This document shows positions 25,541 to 34,611 of a stretch of 53,877 bases of DNA, in pieces. The notes below the pieces were generated by a model. It did no database searches. It was not told the DNA's origin and was given only the letters and a program-made list of their open reading frames with translations. The DNA lies in assembly GCA_015061625.1 (NCBI GenBank), contig SUWG01000016.1, positions 1 through 53,877 of the forward strand, read 5' to 3'. Source of the DNA: Lentisphaerota bacterium. Its GTDB lineage: Bacteria; Verrucomicrobiota; Lentisphaeria; Victivallales; Victivallaceae. Made by a program: the position numbers and the translations under genes. Position 1 is the stretch's first letter; every line of letters starts with the position of its first letter.

Positions 25541-26968
25541 ATGGCTGAAATTGCCGGAAAAACTTCTGTGTCTGCACGCCCGGCGGGTATTTTACCCGAC
25601 CGGGCGCAGCCGCATAATTTAAAAGTGGAGCAAGCCGTATTGGCCGCCATGCTCCGCGAACCGAAAAGTTGCGTCGATACTGTCGTGGAAAAACTCGGCA
25701 TTTCCGGCGATGCTTTTTACAGTGCCGCCAACCGCAGTATCTTTCTGGCGGCCGTCGAATTGAATAAAACCGGCACGGTGCCGGATCTTTTGAGTGTCGC
25801 CCAGAAACTCAAGGCTTCAGACAAACTGGAAGCCGCCGGCGGCGAACTCTATCTGGCGGAAGTGTATTCCGCTATTGCCACGACCGTCAACGTGGAGTCG
25901 TGGTGTGAAATTTTACGCAATCTGGCAATGCTCCGCAGGATGATCGATGCCTGTTCCGGAGCGTTGATGAAGTGTTTCGATTCCGATGCCGACCCGAATA
26001 AACTGGTCGAGGAGATCGAAACCGATATTTACAACATCCGCACTTCCGGAGCGACGGAAACGATCCGTGATCTGCGGACTCTGGTCGCCCAGGAATTCCA
26101 GACTTTGATCGACATCCGGAATAAGAAGATCGAAGTGGGTATCCCCACAGGCTACACGCCGCTGGATGAGTTTACCGGAGGCTTGAAACGCGGTGAAATG
26201 TTCGTTCTTGCCGCCCGTCCTTCCATCGGTAAGACCACGCTGGGGTTGAACATCATTGCCAATGTGGCGATGAAAGGCGAGATCCGCCGTCCGGTGGCAT
26301 TTTTCAGTTTGGAAATGACCGACAATCAGATCGCCCGCCGTCTCTTGTGTACCGAGGCGGGAATTCCGGAAAGTGTATTCTGGAATGGCACATTCAACGA
26401 CAGCGATATGCATAAACTTACTGCCGCTGCCGCCAATATCCGGGATGCCCGGTTGTTTATCGACCCCACCGGCGGTCTGACGATCTCGGAATTGCGGGCC
26501 AAGGCCAGACGGTTGAAAAATGAACATGATATCCAGTTGATAGTTATTGACTATTTGCAGCTTATGCACGCTGATTCCAGAGTTGACGGCCGTCAGCAGG
26601 AGGTCGCCGAGATTTCCGGCGGCATCAAAAAACTGGCCAAAGATCTCAATGTGCCGGTGCTGGTGCTGGCACAGCTCAACCGTGAGATCGACAAAAATGC
26701 CAGTCCCAATGCCCGGCCGAAACTGGCGCATTTGCGTGAATCAGGTGCCATTGAGCAAGATGCCGATATCGTGACATTTCTGCACCGCAACCGTGATGAT
26801 GCCAAAAATATCGCTGACGGCGCATCCACCGAAGCGGAATTGATCGTGGAAAAGAACCGTAACGGTAAGATCGGTACGGTGAAAATGAATTTCTTCCCCT
26901 CCAAAATGCTGTTCGAAGTCGCCCCGCCGGTCGGCCGTGAATATGCTCCGGGGGGCGATGAGGGATAA
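25541..26968 (+). CDS. dnaB: Replicative DNA helicase DnaB
   Basis: A 475-residue hexameric helicase of the replisome. I place the start at ATG 25541 (AGGTG upstream) rather than GTG 25532. The N-terminal helical domain (about 18-125) contacts primase. The RecA-like domain has Walker A RPSIGKTT, SLEM, Walker B VIDYLQLM and the LRESGAIEQDAD sensor region. No intein or insertion is visible. Ends the ribosomal-replication cluster, 18 bp after rplI. Confidence 0.95.
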   Translation: MAEIAGKTSVSARPAGILPDRAQPHNLKVEQAVLAAMLREPKSCVDTVVEKLGISGDAFYSAANRSIFLAAVELNKTGTVPDLLSVAQKLKASDKLEAAGGELYLAEVYSAIATTVNVESWCEILRNLAMLRRMIDACSGALMKCFDSDADPNKLVEEIETDIYNIRTSGATETIRDLRTLVAQEFQTLIDIRNKKIEVGIPTGYTPLDEFTGGLKRGEMFVLAARPSIGKTTLGLNIIANVAMKGEIRRPVAFFSLEMTDNQIARRLLCTEAGIPESVFWNGTFNDSDMHKLTAAAANIRDARLFIDPTGGLTISELRAKARRLKNEHDIQLIVIDYLQLMHADSRVDGRQQEVAEISGGIKKLAKDLNVPVLVLAQLNREIDKNASPNARPKLAHLRESGAIEQDADIVTFLHRNRDDAKNIADGASTEAELIVEKNRNGKIGTVKMNFFPSKMLFEVAPPVGREYAPGGDEG

Positions 26969-26988
26969 TACACAGGGGAGAACGTGCC

Positions 26989-29313
26989 ATGTTCAGAAGA
27001 TTTATGAAGTTTTTGCTGTTGCCGGTGATTTTTTCGGCAACGGCGTTGCAAGCGGCGAAGATCAGTTCAATAAAATTTGAACAGGAGGGGGATAATCCGA
27101 TCCCCGAAGAGCTGCTTTCGGTGGTTTTGCGTTTGCGGCCGGGAATGGAATTCAGTGCCGCGCACATGGATGCGGATTTGAAAAGTCTCTTTGATACCGG
27201 TAAAATTTCCGATGCGGTTGCCGAATTTAGGGAGTTGCCCGATGGCACGGTGGAAGTGGTCTTCAAGATCAAACCGTCGCCGGTGATCTCCATGTTCAAA
27301 CTTGAGGGCAACAAAAAGTTTTCCACCCGTGATCTGCAGGAGTGTCTGGAGATCGCTGACGGCGACCGCTTGAGCAGCAAGGCTTTGAGCAAATCGGTGG
27401 AAAATCTGCGTAAATATTATATCGACCGCGGTTATACCGATGTGCAGATCGGTCTGCCGGCGATCCTGCCCGATGGCAATGGCGGCGTGATCGTCACGGT
27501 CACGATCGAAGAAAATTTGCGGCTCAAGGTCAATGATGTGACCTTTGAGGGCGTTACGGCGTTTTCCGAAAGCGAATTGCGTTCCGTAATGTATAACCGT
27601 TACAGCTACTGGAACTTACTGCCGTTTATCAACGATTTTCTCAACCACGGTCTGCTGGATCGGCAGGAGTTGGAAACCGATTGCGCCAGATTGCGTGAAT
27701 TGTATTACAACAAAGGTTATCTGGACTTCAAAGTGGTCGATATCAAGATCACGCCGACGGCGGATGATCCGGAATTTGTCGATCTGCACTTCATCATTGA
27801 AGAGGGTGAACCTTATGTAGTCGAAAAAGTTTCCATCGAGGGCAATTCCCAAGTCGCTACTGAAATTATTGCTCCATTGATCCGTCTGACGGCCGGGGAA
27901 ACTTTTTCGCAGGCGGCTGAAACAGCCACGATCCAGGCGATTTCCGCCATTTATGATGCTGAAGGTTACAGCGATCTTACGGTGCGTCCGGTGCGCACGG
28001 CGGATTATCCCAATCACCGGGTGTCGGTGGTGTTTCAGATCACCGAGGGACGCAAATATTTTGTGCGGGATATCGTGATCGTCGGCAACACTTCCACTAG
28101 GGAAAAGGTGTTGCGCCGGGAACTGGCGATCCAGCCGGGCGATCCGGTGACGCAGAGACGTATCCAGATCAGCCGTCAGCGGTTGATGGGTATGGGATAC
28201 TTCACCAGTGTCGAGGCGGAAGCGGTCAATGCTGATGCGCTCAACGAAAAGGATATCCGGATCACGGTGGAGGAAAATCCTGCCAGATACAACTTCCGTA
28301 TCGGTGCCGGTGCATCTGATGTGAGCAGTTTTTTCGGTATGGCGGAAATTTCCACCAACAACTTTGATATCACCAATCCGCGCAACTGGTTCTACGGCGG
28401 CGGCCAGCGGTTGCGTATTCAGGGGATTTACGGTGTGGATGATGCCGGATTCAACATCGATTTCATTGAACCGTGGCTCTTTGATCTGCCGTTGCGTTAC
28501 GAATTATCCGCATTTTTGACCACTTCCGAATATGATGACTGGGATGAAACCCGTATCGGCGTGCGCACTTCATTGCAGCGCAAGATATTTGATGACTTTA
28601 CCCGCATAGCATTGGGTTACAAATTTGAAACGGTGCGGGTGCATAATATCGCTCATTCGCTGAAACGGTATTTCAAAGAAAATCATCTGGATGGCACTGC
28701 CAGAGTCAGTCAGTTCTCTTTGAATCTGACCCGTGACACCCGTGACAGTGTCGTTGATCCGACCGAGGGATATTACATCAATCTTTTCGGCTCGATCACG
28801 CCGGAAGTGCTGGGTTCCAGTTCCAATTACTACCGTCTGGAAGCCAGAGGCAGTTACCATTACAGTTTCTTTGATAAAGCCATCGTGGTTTCGCTGGCCG
28901 GTAAGATCGGTGTGGTTTCCGGCTTCGACTATCAGAATGATGTGCCGGTTTTTGAAAGGTACTTCCTCGGCGGCAGCGGTTCGGTGCGCGGTTTTGAACA
29001 CCGCTCCATCGGCAAAGTGGTCAATGACCGTACCATCGGCGGTCAGACGATGATGGTGTTGTCAGCGGAAATTTCCCATCCGATCTGGGGGCCGTTGCGC
29101 GGTGCGGCATTCATCGATGCCGGTGATGCGTGGAGCAACGCTTACAGCATGGATTGGGACACCATCAATGTCGGTGTCGGTTACGGTCTGCGGTTGAAAC
29201 TGCCGATGATCCAGGCGCCGCTGCAGTTGGATGTCGCTTATCCGGTGGTCAGAGGTCAGGATAATCTGAAACGCAAATTCCGCATCCACTTCAACGTTGG
29301 ATTTTCCTTCTGA
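26989..29313 (+). CDS. bamA: Outer membrane protein assembly factor BamA
   Basis: A 774-residue Omp85 protein. A signal peptide (1-22) is followed by about five POTRA domains (about 25-360, each ending in a glycine-rich turn such as IEGNSQ or IVGNTS), then the C-terminal 16-strand barrel with the lid-loop motif (GSGSVRGFEHRS, carrying the VRGF signature) and a terminal Phe. BamA folds and inserts barrel proteins, so the cell has an outer membrane. Unlike many Gram-negative genomes, no skp, lpx or rseP gene is adjacent. Its stop overlaps the mazG start. Confidence 0.95.
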   Translation: MFRRFMKFLLLPVIFSATALQAAKISSIKFEQEGDNPIPEELLSVVLRLRPGMEFSAAHMDADLKSLFDTGKISDAVAEFRELPDGTVEVVFKIKPSPVISMFKLEGNKKFSTRDLQECLEIADGDRLSSKALSKSVENLRKYYIDRGYTDVQIGLPAILPDGNGGVIVTVTIEENLRLKVNDVTFEGVTAFSESELRSVMYNRYSYWNLLPFINDFLNHGLLDRQELETDCARLRELYYNKGYLDFKVVDIKITPTADDPEFVDLHFIIEEGEPYVVEKVSIEGNSQVATEIIAPLIRLTAGETFSQAAETATIQAISAIYDAEGYSDLTVRPVRTADYPNHRVSVVFQITEGRKYFVRDIVIVGNTSTREKVLRRELAIQPGDPVTQRRIQISRQRLMGMGYFTSVEAEAVNADALNEKDIRITVEENPARYNFRIGAGASDVSSFFGMAEISTNNFDITNPRNWFYGGGQRLRIQGIYGVDDAGFNIDFIEPWLFDLPLRYELSAFLTTSEYDDWDETRIGVRTSLQRKIFDDFTRIALGYKFETVRVHNIAHSLKRYFKENHLDGTARVSQFSLNLTRDTRDSVVDPTEGYYINLFGSITPEVLGSSSNYYRLEARGSYHYSFFDKAIVVSLAGKIGVVSGFDYQNDVPVFERYFLGGSGSVRGFEHRSIGKVVNDRTIGGQTMMVLSAEISHPIWGPLRGAAFIDAGDAWSNAYSMDWDTINVGVGYGLRLKLPMIQAPLQLDVAYPVVRGQDNLKRKFRIHFNVGFSF

Positions 29314-30113
29314 TGACCGATTATCCTCCCAACGCCGATTCGCTGATGGCCATTCTCCGGAAACTCCGCGCTCCGGATGGTTGTCCGTGGGATCGGGAAC
29401 AGACCCGGCAGAGTCTGGTGCGCCACCTCGACGGCGAATGTGCCGAATTGATCTATGCCATCGACCGTGATGATGTCCCCAATATCTGTGAAGAATTGGG
29501 TGATGTGTTGATGAATCTGCTTTTTCAGGTGACGATCGCCGAGGAAAAGGGTGATTTCACGCTGGCGGATGTCTGGCGGGGCATCATCGACAAAATGATC
29601 CGCCGTCACGCCCACGTTTTCGGCGGGGAAAAGGCCGCTACTGCCGATGATGTGGCCAAATTGTGGCAGAAGATCAAGGCCGCCGAAGCCGGTCACCGGA
29701 TGGAAAAACAATCTCTGATGGATGAGGTCAAACCCTGTTTGTCAGTGCTTGACCGGGCGGAAAAATTGCAGAAAACCGCCGCCAAAACCGGATTCGACTG
29801 GAATAACGCCGGTCAGGTGCTGGATAAGATCGCTGAAGAAACGGCCGAAGTCCGTGAAGCAATGGCGGAAAATGATGATGAACACATCGACGAAGAACTT
29901 GGCGATCTGCTCTTTGCCGTCGTCAATCTGATCCGTTTCCGGGGCAAAACTCACGCTTCAGAATTGTTGCGCCGGGCCAATTTGAAATTTGAAAACCGTT
30001 TCCGCCAACTGGAAAAGGAGTTCGCCGCACTCAATGAGGATATTTCCGGCGCAACTGCCGCCAGAATGGATCAGCTTTGGGAAAAGGTCAAGGCCGATTC
30101 CCGCAACCTCTGA
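29313..30113 (+). CDS. mazG: Nucleoside triphosphate pyrophosphohydrolase MazG
   Basis: A 266-residue protein with two MazG folds, as in the E. coli enzyme. The first has CPWDREQT, the EECAEL-like segment (DGECAELIYAID), then EELGDVLMNLLFQ. The second has GFDWNN, EETAEVREA and EELGDLLFAVVNL. The EExxE and DxxxD-type residues that bind Mg2+ are present. MazG removes abnormal NTPs and is linked to (p)ppGpp metabolism. The ATG at 29313 shares one base with the bamA stop. Confidence 0.94.
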   Translation: MTDYPPNADSLMAILRKLRAPDGCPWDREQTRQSLVRHLDGECAELIYAIDRDDVPNICEELGDVLMNLLFQVTIAEEKGDFTLADVWRGIIDKMIRRHAHVFGGEKAATADDVAKLWQKIKAAEAGHRMEKQSLMDEVKPCLSVLDRAEKLQKTAAKTGFDWNNAGQVLDKIAEETAEVREAMAENDDEHIDEELGDLLFAVVNLIRFRGKTHASELLRRANLKFENRFRQLEKEFAALNEDISGATAARMDQLWEKVKADSRNL

Positions 30114-30127
30114 CACTGGTGGCGATC

Positions 30128-31876
30128 ATGAATAAAAATTCCACGGTTATTGATTTCGCTCCCGAATCGGTTCCCATGCGCCGGACGACCTGGTTCATAT
30201 ACTTGAGTGCCTACGTTATTCTGCTGGCATTTGTCGGTGATAACGCCTTGAATGGCGATGAGGGCATTATGGCTGAAGGTATCCGTTTGACCAGTGGCGG
30301 AATAGATATATTTTCCCCTCAATGCTGGTGGCAGCCGGATGACCGGTCACTGCTCTGGTTCTGCCGGTTGCGGATGCTTCCGGCACTGATTTTCGGCAGC
30401 AGTGAATTGATTTGCCGTCTGTTTTCCATCCTTGCCTCCATCGGAGTTCTGTGGTGTACCATGTCGCTGACCGGAGATTTTTTCAACCGCCGTTCCGGAG
30501 CGTGTGCCGCATGGATGCTGATCGGGTCTTACGGGTTTATTTACTGGGGCAGATTTGCCGGAAATTTTATGACTCTGGCCTTTTGGGTGTTATTCACCAC
30601 GCTTTGTCTGCGCAACGCCTGTGACCGCTTCTGGTGGCGCACGGTGATTTTTACCCTGATCTTTTCCGGCACGATGTGGTGGGGCATGAATTATCTGCTG
30701 TTTCTGCCGGGCATTTGGCTAATCACCTGGTCTGACGGCTACGGGGTTTTGTTGCGTAAACAGTGGTTTTTTGCGGTGATCGCTGCCGCAGTGATCGCCA
30801 TCGCCGCCGGATGCTGGCTGGTCGGATTTGCCGGGGTACCGTGGGCGGAATATCCGGCAAGATTTTTCCGTCAGTTCAAAGCATCGTTCCTTGAATCATG
30901 TCACATCGCCATCTGGCCGGGAACCGGCGGAGCCGGGAACTTTTACCGCTCGCCGGTCAATTTTCTGCGCCTTTTGCTCCCGTGGACTTTGCCCGCACTC
31001 GCCGCCGCCGCCGGTATGATCCGTAAATGGAAAGAATTGTCTTACGATCACCGCCGGTTGCTCGCCGGAACATTATTCATGTTGATCTGCACCGGGATAT
31101 TTCCCGGCCGCCGCTGGCAGTATCAGTTGAGTTTGCTGCCGTTTTTTATCATGATCTGTGCCGGAGTCACCGCTGAATGTGTCGGCGTGGATTCATGGAG
31201 CCGCCTCGCTGACCGGATCATGTGGTGGAGTTTCTGCGTGCTGGGATCGCTGGCCGTCGCCGTGATCGTGACCTGGCCGCTCTGGCAGATGATTTTCGGA
31301 TTTTCTCCGCCGTTGTGGATCATGTTCGGGATGCCGGTTCTGGGGCTGGCCTCTCTTGCCTTTCTCGTCTTTGATACCGGCGGCGGCAGTGCCGTGGAAA
31401 GGGTCAGCGGCATGAATGGTCCGTGGAGCGGATATATCCTTTCCGGAGTATGCCTGATGACAGCCTGTTTCGTGGTCGGAGTTTCCTCTCTTGACCGTTA
31501 CCGTTCCGGGAGGCCGTTTTGGAAACATTGCGGTGTGCTGGTTCGCCATCTGCCCGCGCATGAGGTCATCTATTTCGGTTCATTTCCCGATGCCAAACAA
31601 CTTTACTATCTGGAATTGCCCACCCCCTGTCCGATAGTTTCCGATCCCGGTGAATTGGCCGCCATTCTGCCGCAGATACATTCCGGCGAGGCTCTGCTCA
31701 TGATCAAACGTGCCGATATTGAGGCCGTTTCTGCCGCACTGGATAATGCCGGTTGGAGCATGGAACACCGCAAACCGCTCGCTGTCGAGGCCGGAGCAAT
31801 AAATTTTTACAACGATGAATTTGCCGATGACAGCAAGTTCATTATCTGCCGCATCCGGCGGGGCAGTGACCGGTGA
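30128..31876 (+). CDS. PMT/ArnT-like membrane glycosyltransferase
   Basis: A 582-residue polytopic protein; I choose ATG 30128 over an upstream frame start that overlaps mazG. About ten to eleven membrane helices are visible. The first outward loop carries NGDEG, matching the acidic catalytic loop of GT-C enzymes (PMT, ArnT, GT83). Helix 2 is followed by the usual RLFSILAS block. The soluble C-terminal part after about 470 is shorter and less conserved. Such enzymes transfer sugars from polyprenyl carriers to lipid A, proteins or glycans; the acceptor is unknown. It lies 14 bp after mazG and probably shares its transcript. Confidence 0.8.
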   Translation: MNKNSTVIDFAPESVPMRRTTWFIYLSAYVILLAFVGDNALNGDEGIMAEGIRLTSGGIDIFSPQCWWQPDDRSLLWFCRLRMLPALIFGSSELICRLFSILASIGVLWCTMSLTGDFFNRRSGACAAWMLIGSYGFIYWGRFAGNFMTLAFWVLFTTLCLRNACDRFWWRTVIFTLIFSGTMWWGMNYLLFLPGIWLITWSDGYGVLLRKQWFFAVIAAAVIAIAAGCWLVGFAGVPWAEYPARFFRQFKASFLESCHIAIWPGTGGAGNFYRSPVNFLRLLLPWTLPALAAAAGMIRKWKELSYDHRRLLAGTLFMLICTGIFPGRRWQYQLSLLPFFIMICAGVTAECVGVDSWSRLADRIMWWSFCVLGSLAVAVIVTWPLWQMIFGFSPPLWIMFGMPVLGLASLAFLVFDTGGGSAVERVSGMNGPWSGYILSGVCLMTACFVVGVSSLDRYRSGRPFWKHCGVLVRHLPAHEVIYFGSFPDAKQLYYLELPTPCPIVSDPGELAAILPQIHSGEALLMIKRADIEAVSAALDNAGWSMEHRKPLAVEAGAINFYNDEFADDSKFIICRIRRGSDR

Positions 31877-31906
31877 TTTTATTCAGAATATTTTATAATA
31901 AAGGTA

Positions 31907-31943
31907 TTGAAAACCGCAGTTGAGGATGTATATTATTTACATC
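31907..31943 (+). promoter_or_regulatory. Promoter with operator-like palindrome before the Gfo/Idh gene
   Basis: TTGAAA (31907-31912), 16-bp spacer, TATATT (31929-31934). An inverted repeat GATGTA-N7-TACATC (31925-31943) covers the -10 box, the usual place for a repressor site. Confidence 0.6.
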
Positions 31944-31988
31944 TGTTTGTAAAGCAGTTTAACTATCGTTACTTTTCAGGAGGTTAAA

Positions 31989-33278
31989 ATGAAAAAGAAA
32001 CGTTATGCCGTTTGCGGTGTATCCACCCGTGCGATCGGTATGTATATCGGGCCGATGATGAAAAATTTCAGTCATTGTGCTGAATTGGTCGGTATGCTGG
32101 ATATCGATCCGCTCCGTTTCAAAGCGTGTACCGACATCGTTCCGGAAGCCAAAAATGTACCGACTTACATGGCTGCTGATTTTGAAAAAATGCTCGCGGA
32201 AACCAAACCTGATGCCCTGCTGGTCGTCAGCATGGATTGCACTCATGTCGATTATATCATCGGCGGTCTGGAACACGATCTGGATGTTATCTGCGAAAAA
32301 CCGATGACCACCAACACCGCCGATTCTCTCCGGGTGCTGGCCGCGGAAGAGAAATCCAAAGGCAAAGTCATCTGTACATTCAACTACCGTTACAACCCCG
32401 TCCACCGCAAACTGCGTGAATTGGTTCTCGCCGGAAAAGTCGGCCGGGTCACTCATGTCGATCTCAACTGGTATATCGATATCAAACACGGTTCAAGTTA
32501 TTTCCACCGCTGGAACCGGATGCGGGAGAATTCCGGCAGTCTTTCCATCCATAAATCCAGTCACCACTTCGATCTGGTCAACTGGTGGGTCGATGGCATC
32601 CCCGAACAGGTTCACGCTTTCGGTGCCCTCAATCACTACGGGCCGGATGGCGAATTCAACCCCTCCAAAAAAGATGACCGCAACTGCGATACCTGTGACG
32701 AATTTATGAATTGCGCCTACAAACGCCGCTGGGCCACCCGCAATTCCAACCTTTTTGTGCCGGATGATCATATCAACTCCTTTGAGAGCAAAGTCACCCA
32801 GTACACCAATTACAGCCCCAAAATGTGTATGTTCGATTCCAAAATCAACATCTACGACACCTTTATCGCCAACGTCAAATACCGTAACGGCGTGCTGCTC
32901 AACTACTCCGCCAACTTCTCCACCCCATACGAAGGCTACCGCCTCGCCATCAACGGTACCCGCGGCCGCCTCGAATCTATGGAATTTATCGGTGCCGGTG
33001 CTTCCCAGCTGCCCAAATTCCACGAGGGCGGACAATTCATCGACTACTTCCCCATCTTTGAAAGCCGGGAACGTATCGACATTTCTGCCGGTGCCGGCGG
33101 TCACGGCGGCGGCGATCCGCTCATCCTGGAAGATATCTTCCTCGGTGAAGATCCCAACCGCAAATATGATATCCTCGCTAAATCTGTTGACGGACTCCGC
33201 GCCATCGCCATCGGTGATGCCGTTTACAACTCCATTAAAGACGGCGGAATTCAGGATTTGACTTCATTTATCAAATAA
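31989..33278 (+). CDS. Gfo/Idh/MocA family NAD(P)-dependent oxidoreductase
   Basis: A 429-residue dehydrogenase-like protein. The N-terminal Rossmann fold (about 4-125) includes the CEKPMTT motif (Lys-Pro of the EKP signature). The C-terminal alpha/beta domain has HKSSHHFDLVNWW with the catalytic His region, and a Cys-rich insert (NCDTCDEFMNC) often seen in sugar-acting members. Family members oxidise or reduce sugars and inositols; the substrate is not readable from sequence. The gene has its own promoter, a CAGGAGG ribosome-binding site and a downstream terminator, so it is monocistronic. Confidence 0.88.
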   Translation: MKKKRYAVCGVSTRAIGMYIGPMMKNFSHCAELVGMLDIDPLRFKACTDIVPEAKNVPTYMAADFEKMLAETKPDALLVVSMDCTHVDYIIGGLEHDLDVICEKPMTTNTADSLRVLAAEEKSKGKVICTFNYRYNPVHRKLRELVLAGKVGRVTHVDLNWYIDIKHGSSYFHRWNRMRENSGSLSIHKSSHHFDLVNWWVDGIPEQVHAFGALNHYGPDGEFNPSKKDDRNCDTCDEFMNCAYKRRWATRNSNLFVPDDHINSFESKVTQYTNYSPKMCMFDSKINIYDTFIANVKYRNGVLLNYSANFSTPYEGYRLAINGTRGRLESMEFIGAGASQLPKFHEGGQFIDYFPIFESRERIDISAGAGGHGGGDPLILEDIFLGEDPNRKYDILAKSVDGLRAIAIGDAVYNSIKDGGIQDLTSFIK

Positions 33279-33293
33279 CTGTTTTCATCTGCA

Positions 33294-33329
33294 GTGCCGC
33301 CGGAATTACCCCCCGGCGGCACTCTTTAT
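33294..33329 (+). terminator. Hairpin terminator after the Gfo/Idh gene
   Basis: GTGCCGCCGG (33294-33303) pairs with CCGGCGGCAC (33313-33322), followed by TCTTTATA. The T-run is weak, so partial read-through into the transporter gene is possible. Confidence 0.6.
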
Positions 33330-33342
33330 ATAAGGACAACTC

Positions 33343-34245
33343 ATGATGAAAAAGTTGATTCGTCCGGCAATGCTCATTCTCCCTTTGGGTGCCGGAATAT
33401 TTTTTCCCCAAGCCGCCATTCTCGCCCAGGCACCATATAACTTCATCCGCTGGGCCCTCGGCGCAATGATCTTCTGCAACGTACTGCAAATCAACTTTTC
33501 CGATCTCAAACCCCGCAAAGAACACTTTACCGTACTCCTGCTCAATATCCTTATGGGCATCATCCCCTTTTATCTGCTCCGTTTTCTCTGCCCCGCTGAT
33601 CCCGTTTACTCCCACGCCGCCTTTTTCACCGGTATCGCTCCGACTGCCACCGCTACCGCTGTGATCGTTTCCCTGCTCAATGGTAACGTCGCTTTCGCTA
33701 TCACCGGTTTTCTTATCACCAATATCGGAATATCTTTCGTTCTCCTCTTTCTCATACCCCTCATTTCCGGCAACTTCACTGCCGCCTTTCTGCTCAATGT
33801 GCTTTATTCCATCGTTATCGCCATCCTTATTCCCATGCTCTGCGCCCGGATCACCCGACACTTTTTCCCCGCCATTCTCGATCATACCGCCAAACTGAAA
33901 AACTTTACCCTTCTGATCTGGTCGGCTTCCCTCTTTATCATCGCCGCCGTCGCCCGGCAATATTTCGATCAGAATGCCGGTGCTTCGCTGGGGGTGCTGT
34001 GTATTCTGGCTTTGATTTCCGGAGTTCTCTGTGCTTTGAATTTTACCATCGGTTATTTCCTGACCAAATCTGAATTCCGCCGCGATACCTCCCAGATTCT
34101 CGGTCAGAAAAACACCACTTTCGCCCTCTATCTGGCTTTGGAATACTCCACCGGCATCGCCGCTTTATCCACGATTTTTTACGTTCTTTTTCACAACCTC
34201 TGGAACTCAATACAGTTACTTTCTTTTCACGGGAAAAGAAAGTAA
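33343..34245 (+). CDS. Bile acid:sodium symporter (BASS)-like transporter
   Basis: A 300-residue polytopic protein with about nine to ten hydrophobic helices. It shows the BASS-type layout with a GxxPxxxxA-like kink (GIAPTATATA, about 99-108) and paired discontinuous helices. BASS proteins import organic anions or pantoate with sodium; the substrate is unknown. The ribosome-binding site is ATAAGGACA. The last residues (LLSFHGKRK) and the stop come from a palindromic repeat that also terminates hrpB at the other end of the window, so the original C-terminus was probably trimmed by repeat insertion. Third-position C is more frequent than in neighbours. Confidence 0.78.
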   Translation: MMKKLIRPAMLILPLGAGIFFPQAAILAQAPYNFIRWALGAMIFCNVLQINFSDLKPRKEHFTVLLLNILMGIIPFYLLRFLCPADPVYSHAAFFTGIAPTATATAVIVSLLNGNVAFAITGFLITNIGISFVLLFLIPLISGNFTAAFLLNVLYSIVIAILIPMLCARITRHFFPAILDHTAKLKNFTLLIWSASLFIIAAVARQYFDQNAGASLGVLCILALISGVLCALNFTIGYFLTKSEFRRDTSQILGQKNTTFALYLALEYSTGIAALSTIFYVLFHNLWNSIQLLSFHGKRK

Positions 34246-34466
34246 CCAAAGAAAAGCGGGCTTCCCTACTTTCTTTGGAAAGAAAGTAGGCAAAGAAACC
34301 TGTTTTTCACGGGAAAAGAAAGTAACCGATAGAATTGCGGGATTCCCTACTTTCTTTTTGAAAAAGAAAGTAGGCAAAGAAAATTTTGGGGAGACTGCCC
34401 CCGAAAGTAACCAATAGAAAAGCGGGATTCCCTACTTTCTTTGGAAAGAAAGTAGGCAAAGAAACC
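34215..34466. repeat. Array of palindromic repeats (types A and B)
   Basis: Type A, GTTACTTTCTTTTC-N4-GAAAAGAAAGTAAC, is intact at 34215-34246 and present as right-half copies near 34310-34327 and 34403-34412. Type B, CCTACTTTCTTT-gg-AAAGAAAGTAGG, occurs at 34265-34290, 34346-34374 (longer stem) and 34431-34456. Connectors (GAAAAGCGGGCTTC-like and GCAAAGAAACCTG) recur, so the array is about three copies of a composite unit of about 90 bp. The rest of the gap to 34543 holds no gene. Confidence 0.85.
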
Positions 34467-34543
34467 TGATACCCCGCAAGTCAGCACTCTGCCAATCGCG
34501 GTTGCAACTATCCGTTAATTACCGTTCTCTGCCGTTCTTCCGG

Positions 34544-34572
34544 TTGACAAAACCTGCTCACAGTGGTATATT
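34544..34572 (+). promoter_or_regulatory. Sigma70-type promoter of the ceramidase-like gene
   Basis: TTGACA (34544-34549), exact 17-bp spacer, TATATT (34567-34572), 40 bp before the ATG. Confidence 0.85.
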
Positions 34573-34611
34573 ATAGCGGTATCTCAAACCAAAAGTATAA
34601 GGAGTTTTCTG

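Noticed and set aside
34215-34466. Possible CRISPR array
   Set aside because: Units are palindromes with similar connectors, not equal repeats with unique spacers, and no cas genes are present.
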